A DNA stretch of 64,000 nucleotides from Francisella adeliensis (lineage in GTDB: Bacteria; Pseudomonadota; Gammaproteobacteria; Francisellales; Francisellaceae). Every line of letters begins with the position of its first letter. The stretch's first letter is position 1. Shown here piece by piece: positions 61,996 to 64,000 of this stretch. The notes below the pieces were generated by a model that ran no database searches, was not told the origin of the DNA, and worked only from the letters and a program-made list of their open reading frames with translations. The DNA lies in the NCBI RefSeq assembly GCF_003290445.1, contig NZ_CP021781.1, positions 310,001 to 374,000 of the forward strand. Reading direction: 5' to 3'. Both the position numbers and the translations under genes were made by a program.

Positions 61996-63471
61996 CTACT
62001 TTAGATTATCTTGTAGGTTTTCATCTTCGTCTACTATATTATTATGCTCAACAGGTATTCTAACAGTTACAGTTATACCTTTGTCTGGGTTGTTTTTAAC
62101 TACTATATGTCCATGATGTAGTCGGACAATCTCTGTGACAATAGCAAGCCCAAGACCACTACCTTCTTCTCCTGTTCCAGTTTCACGATAAAATCTATCA
62201 AAGATTCGATTAATATTTTCTGGAGGCACACCAATTCCGTTATCTTTGACTTCGACAACTATTTCATTGTTTTCAAGATGAGAATAAACCTCAACAAGAC
62301 CACCATTTTCAGTATATTTTATTGCGTTTGAAATCAGGTTTTTAAAGAGAATTCCAAGCAGGTAGTCATTGCTATAGCAGTAAATATCATGCTCACTAGG
62401 GTGGAAAGATATTTCTATGTCTTTTTCTATAGCTTTTATGGCATTTTCAGCAATAAGTATCTCAAGTACTTTATTTATCATTAGCTTTTTGGCAAATGTG
62501 ATTTGTTCATTTGGCTGAATTCTAGTCAAAGTTAAAAGCTGGTCAATAATGTGAGAATATCTATTTGTTGAGCTTTTAATTCTATTTAATCTGACTTTTA
62601 TTTCATCGATATCATCAGAACCTAACGCTATCTCGACAAGAGTCTTTACACCGGCAATCGGTGTTTTAAGCTCATGTGCAGCATCTCCCGAAAACCTCTT
62701 TTCTCGTTCAAGAGTTTGGTGGAACTTGCTTATCAAAGAGTTAATTTGCTCAACAAGAGGCTTAATTTCATAGGGGACAATGTCATCATCTAACTTTTCA
62801 TTTTTACGTGGGTTTATACGTCCAACTCTACGGTTTATACGTCCAACTCTACGGTTTATACGCTCAAGTGGATGAAGAGCTGTTCTTAGTATGTAATATA
62901 TAAAAGCAATTAGTATTATATAAGTGGATGCAAGAAGCACTGCAAATTTGAGAATTATTTGTCGAGAAATTTTATCTTTTACTGCATTATTAGCAAAGAC
63001 TGTGATGAAATTACCATTATCTGTTTTTAAGCTGTATGTATACCAGTGTTTTTGGTTGCCATCGCTATCAGTATAAACCCATTCAAACCCAGTTGTTGAA
63101 GTAATTCCATCATAATTTTTTCTAAATACAGGGAGATTAGATGTTTTAAGAATTAACTTTCTCTGTTTACGGTTATACACAATAAAGCCTACACTTTGAT
63201 TGTAGTTTTTAATATTTAGGAATGATGTCGAAATTTTATCAATCATCATATGTTTAGCATCTTCATGCTCCTCTAAAGGATAGACTTTTAAAATAGTTTC
63301 AATAACTTGAGCAGCAGTTTTTAGCTGATAATCAAATAAGGCATCGTTTTGATGCTTTATTTGATAAAAACTAAAAATTGATATTACTAACATAAAAACA
63401 GCAAAGAAACTTGCAAATGAAACTACTAGAAAGCTCAGTATTGATCCTTCTTTTTTCTTTTTTATAGCCAT
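61996..63471 (-). CDS. qseC: QseC-like sensor histidine kinase
   Basis: A 491-residue membrane kinase. TM1 is ~12-36, a periplasmic sensor runs to ~170, TM2 ~173-196, HAMP-like linker ~197-255, H-box GDAAHELKTP with H266, and the ATPase domain with NLISNAIKYTENG, DNGIGVPPE and GSGLGLAIV. It resembles the orphan kinase QseC of Francisella, which works with a response regulator encoded elsewhere; none adjoins here. A 7-residue block RINRRVG is repeated at 204-210 and 211-217. Stop codon lies beside the transposase relic. Confidence 0.88.
   Translation of the reverse strand: MAIKKKKEGSILSFLVVSFASFFAVFMLVISIFSFYQIKHQNDALFDYQLKTAAQVIETILKVYPLEEHEDAKHMMIDKISTSFLNIKNYNQSVGFIVYNRKQRKLILKTSNLPVFRKNYDGITSTTGFEWVYTDSDGNQKHWYTYSLKTDNGNFITVFANNAVKDKISRQIILKFAVLLASTYIILIAFIYYILRTALHPLERINRRVGRINRRVGRINPRKNEKLDDDIVPYEIKPLVEQINSLISKFHQTLEREKRFSGDAAHELKTPIAGVKTLVEIALGSDDIDEIKVRLNRIKSSTNRYSHIIDQLLTLTRIQPNEQITFAKKLMINKVLEILIAENAIKAIEKDIEISFHPSEHDIYCYSNDYLLGILFKNLISNAIKYTENGGLVEVYSHLENNEIVVEVKDNGIGVPPENINRIFDRFYRETGTGEEGSGLGLAIVTEIVRLHHGHIVVKNNPDKGITVTVRIPVEHNNIVDEDENLQDNLK
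62812..62853 (-). repeat. 21-bp tandem repeat in the HAMP linker of qseC
   Basis: Two perfect copies of a 21-bp unit, GTTTATACGTCCAACTCTAC plus G, at 62812-62832 and 62833-62853, followed by a partial third copy. Each copy adds seven residues (RRVGRIN) in frame. The reading frame is preserved. Confidence 0.9.
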
Positions 63472-63596
63472 GTTTTTTATATTTTAGATATTTGTATGTT
63501 TGTATTATAGATAATTTTAAAATTTATTATTAGTTTTATAGTTGTTATAATCAATTTAAATTAGCTGAAATAATAAAAATTGAGACACTATCTTAT

Positions 63597-64000
63597 ATGA
63601 CTGGAAATAATACCCCATTTTATACTAAGCACTATGAAGCATCGACATTGTCTTTTTATACAAGAGAGGATTTGAGATTCGATCTTTTAATCACTTGTCC
63701 TCATGCAGAGCTTGGTAAAAACTTTATTGAGGTTGATTATCCAGAGCTTATCGATAAAGTAGGTTTGAAGAAAAAAGATTTTGAAGATTTTCTATCGATA
63801 GAGTATGACTTTGGGACTCATACTTTAAGTCATCAAATAGCTGCCAAACTTTTTCGTGAGCATGGTATTTGTACACTTGTGTTTGAGCCGTCATTTCCAA
63901 GATCAGTGCTAGACGCCGGTAGATTATATCCAAACTGTATTCGCAACATTGTTGACTATGAAAAGCATCCCGACCTTAAGGAATCATTGGTGAATTTGTA
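63597..64000 (+). CDS. N-formylglutamate amidohydrolase-like protein (partial)
   Basis: An open frame starts at ATG 63597 and runs off the window edge, so at least 134 residues. LLITCPHAEL near residue 31, YDFGTHTLSHQIA near 70 and VFEPSFPRSVLDAGRLYPN near 94 resemble the N-formylglutamate amidohydrolase (HutG/FGase) family, whose zinc motif includes an early His and a later Arg-rich stretch. The 3' end is missing. It is divergent from qseC across 125 A+T-rich bases. Confidence 0.7.
   Translation, partial: MTGNNTPFYTKHYEASTLSFYTREDLRFDLLITCPHAELGKNFIEVDYPELIDKVGLKKKDFEDFLSIEYDFGTHTLSHQIAAKLFREHGICTLVFEPSFPRSVLDAGRLYPNCIRNIVDYEKHPDLKESLVNL

Noticed and set aside
62812-62853. CRISPR-like direct repeats
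   Set aside because: The copies are contiguous without spacers, coding and in frame, so this is a tandem duplication in qseC.

Overview
The window is a strongly A+T-rich chromosomal segment of a gammaproteobacterium in the genus Francisella. The assignment rests on remembered protein resemblance: FeSOD SodB, the FTT258-type acyl-protein thioesterase, Fpt/Pht-type MFS carriers, many small genus-type lipoproteins and a QseC-like orphan kinase. No database search was run. The c-di-GMP/exopolysaccharide operon (39.3-45.7 kb) suggests an environmental or novicida/philomiragia-like lineage rather than classical F. tularensis, in which, as I recall, this locus is missing or decayed.

Layout. 0-2.3 kb: DHOD-like flavoprotein, small secreted protein, sodB, grxD. 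2.3-6.5 kb: FMN riboswitch followed by ribD-ribE-ribBA-ribH-def, a complete riboflavin pathway. 6.6-13.7 kb: lipoproteins, a GT39-type membrane glycosyltransferase, an RNase II-family nuclease, a DnaA-box-containing intergenic region, then thioesterase-hemC-crcB-lipoprotein. 13.7-19.1 kb: four transporters (three MFS, one NCS2 purine permease). 19.1-21.8 kb: dprA, an OmpA-type lipoprotein, and the 4.5S/SRP RNA gene. 21.8-26.8 kb: beta-lactamase-fold hydrolase, sugar-type MFS, topA. 27.0-30.7 kb: parA-parB followed by three tightly packed enzymes (GATase, GDSL hydrolase, HD hydrolase). 30.8-33.6 kb: small lipoprotein, then pssA, aroH-type chorismate mutase, ispH and an FKBP on the minus strand. 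33.8-37.3 kb: der-murA-murB. 37.4-39.0 kb: acidic secreted protein and a degenerate BioC-like methyltransferase.

39.3-45.7 kb is a compact signalling/exopolysaccharide cassette: zinc-ribbon protein with a degenerate GGDEF, processive GT2 synthase, HlyD-like membrane protein, PAS-PAS-GGDEF-EAL protein, comF. A secreted glycosidase lies convergent to it. This is the most system-like accessory region: it looks like a synthase-dependent polysaccharide machine controlled by c-di-GMP, without a PilZ or BcsB/BcsC partner in view. 48-51.4 kb is ubiE-ubiJ-ubiB-hinT on the minus strand. 51.5-56 kb carries glk, yciB, a YciO/TsaC-like protein, a YigZ/IMPACT protein and a CNNM/CorC-type CBS protein. 56-57.4 kb is an arsR-acr3 arsenite module; 57.7-60.7 kb an SDR and a cydAB/CIO-type oxidase; then a TIGR01777 epimerase, a relic of an IS256/Mutator transposase, a QseC-like kinase with an in-frame 21-bp tandem duplication next to its HAMP region, and the start of an N-formylglutamate amidohydrolase-like gene.

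No tRNA, rRNA or CRISPR array was seen. The only mobile-element trace is the transposase relic near 61.9 kb.
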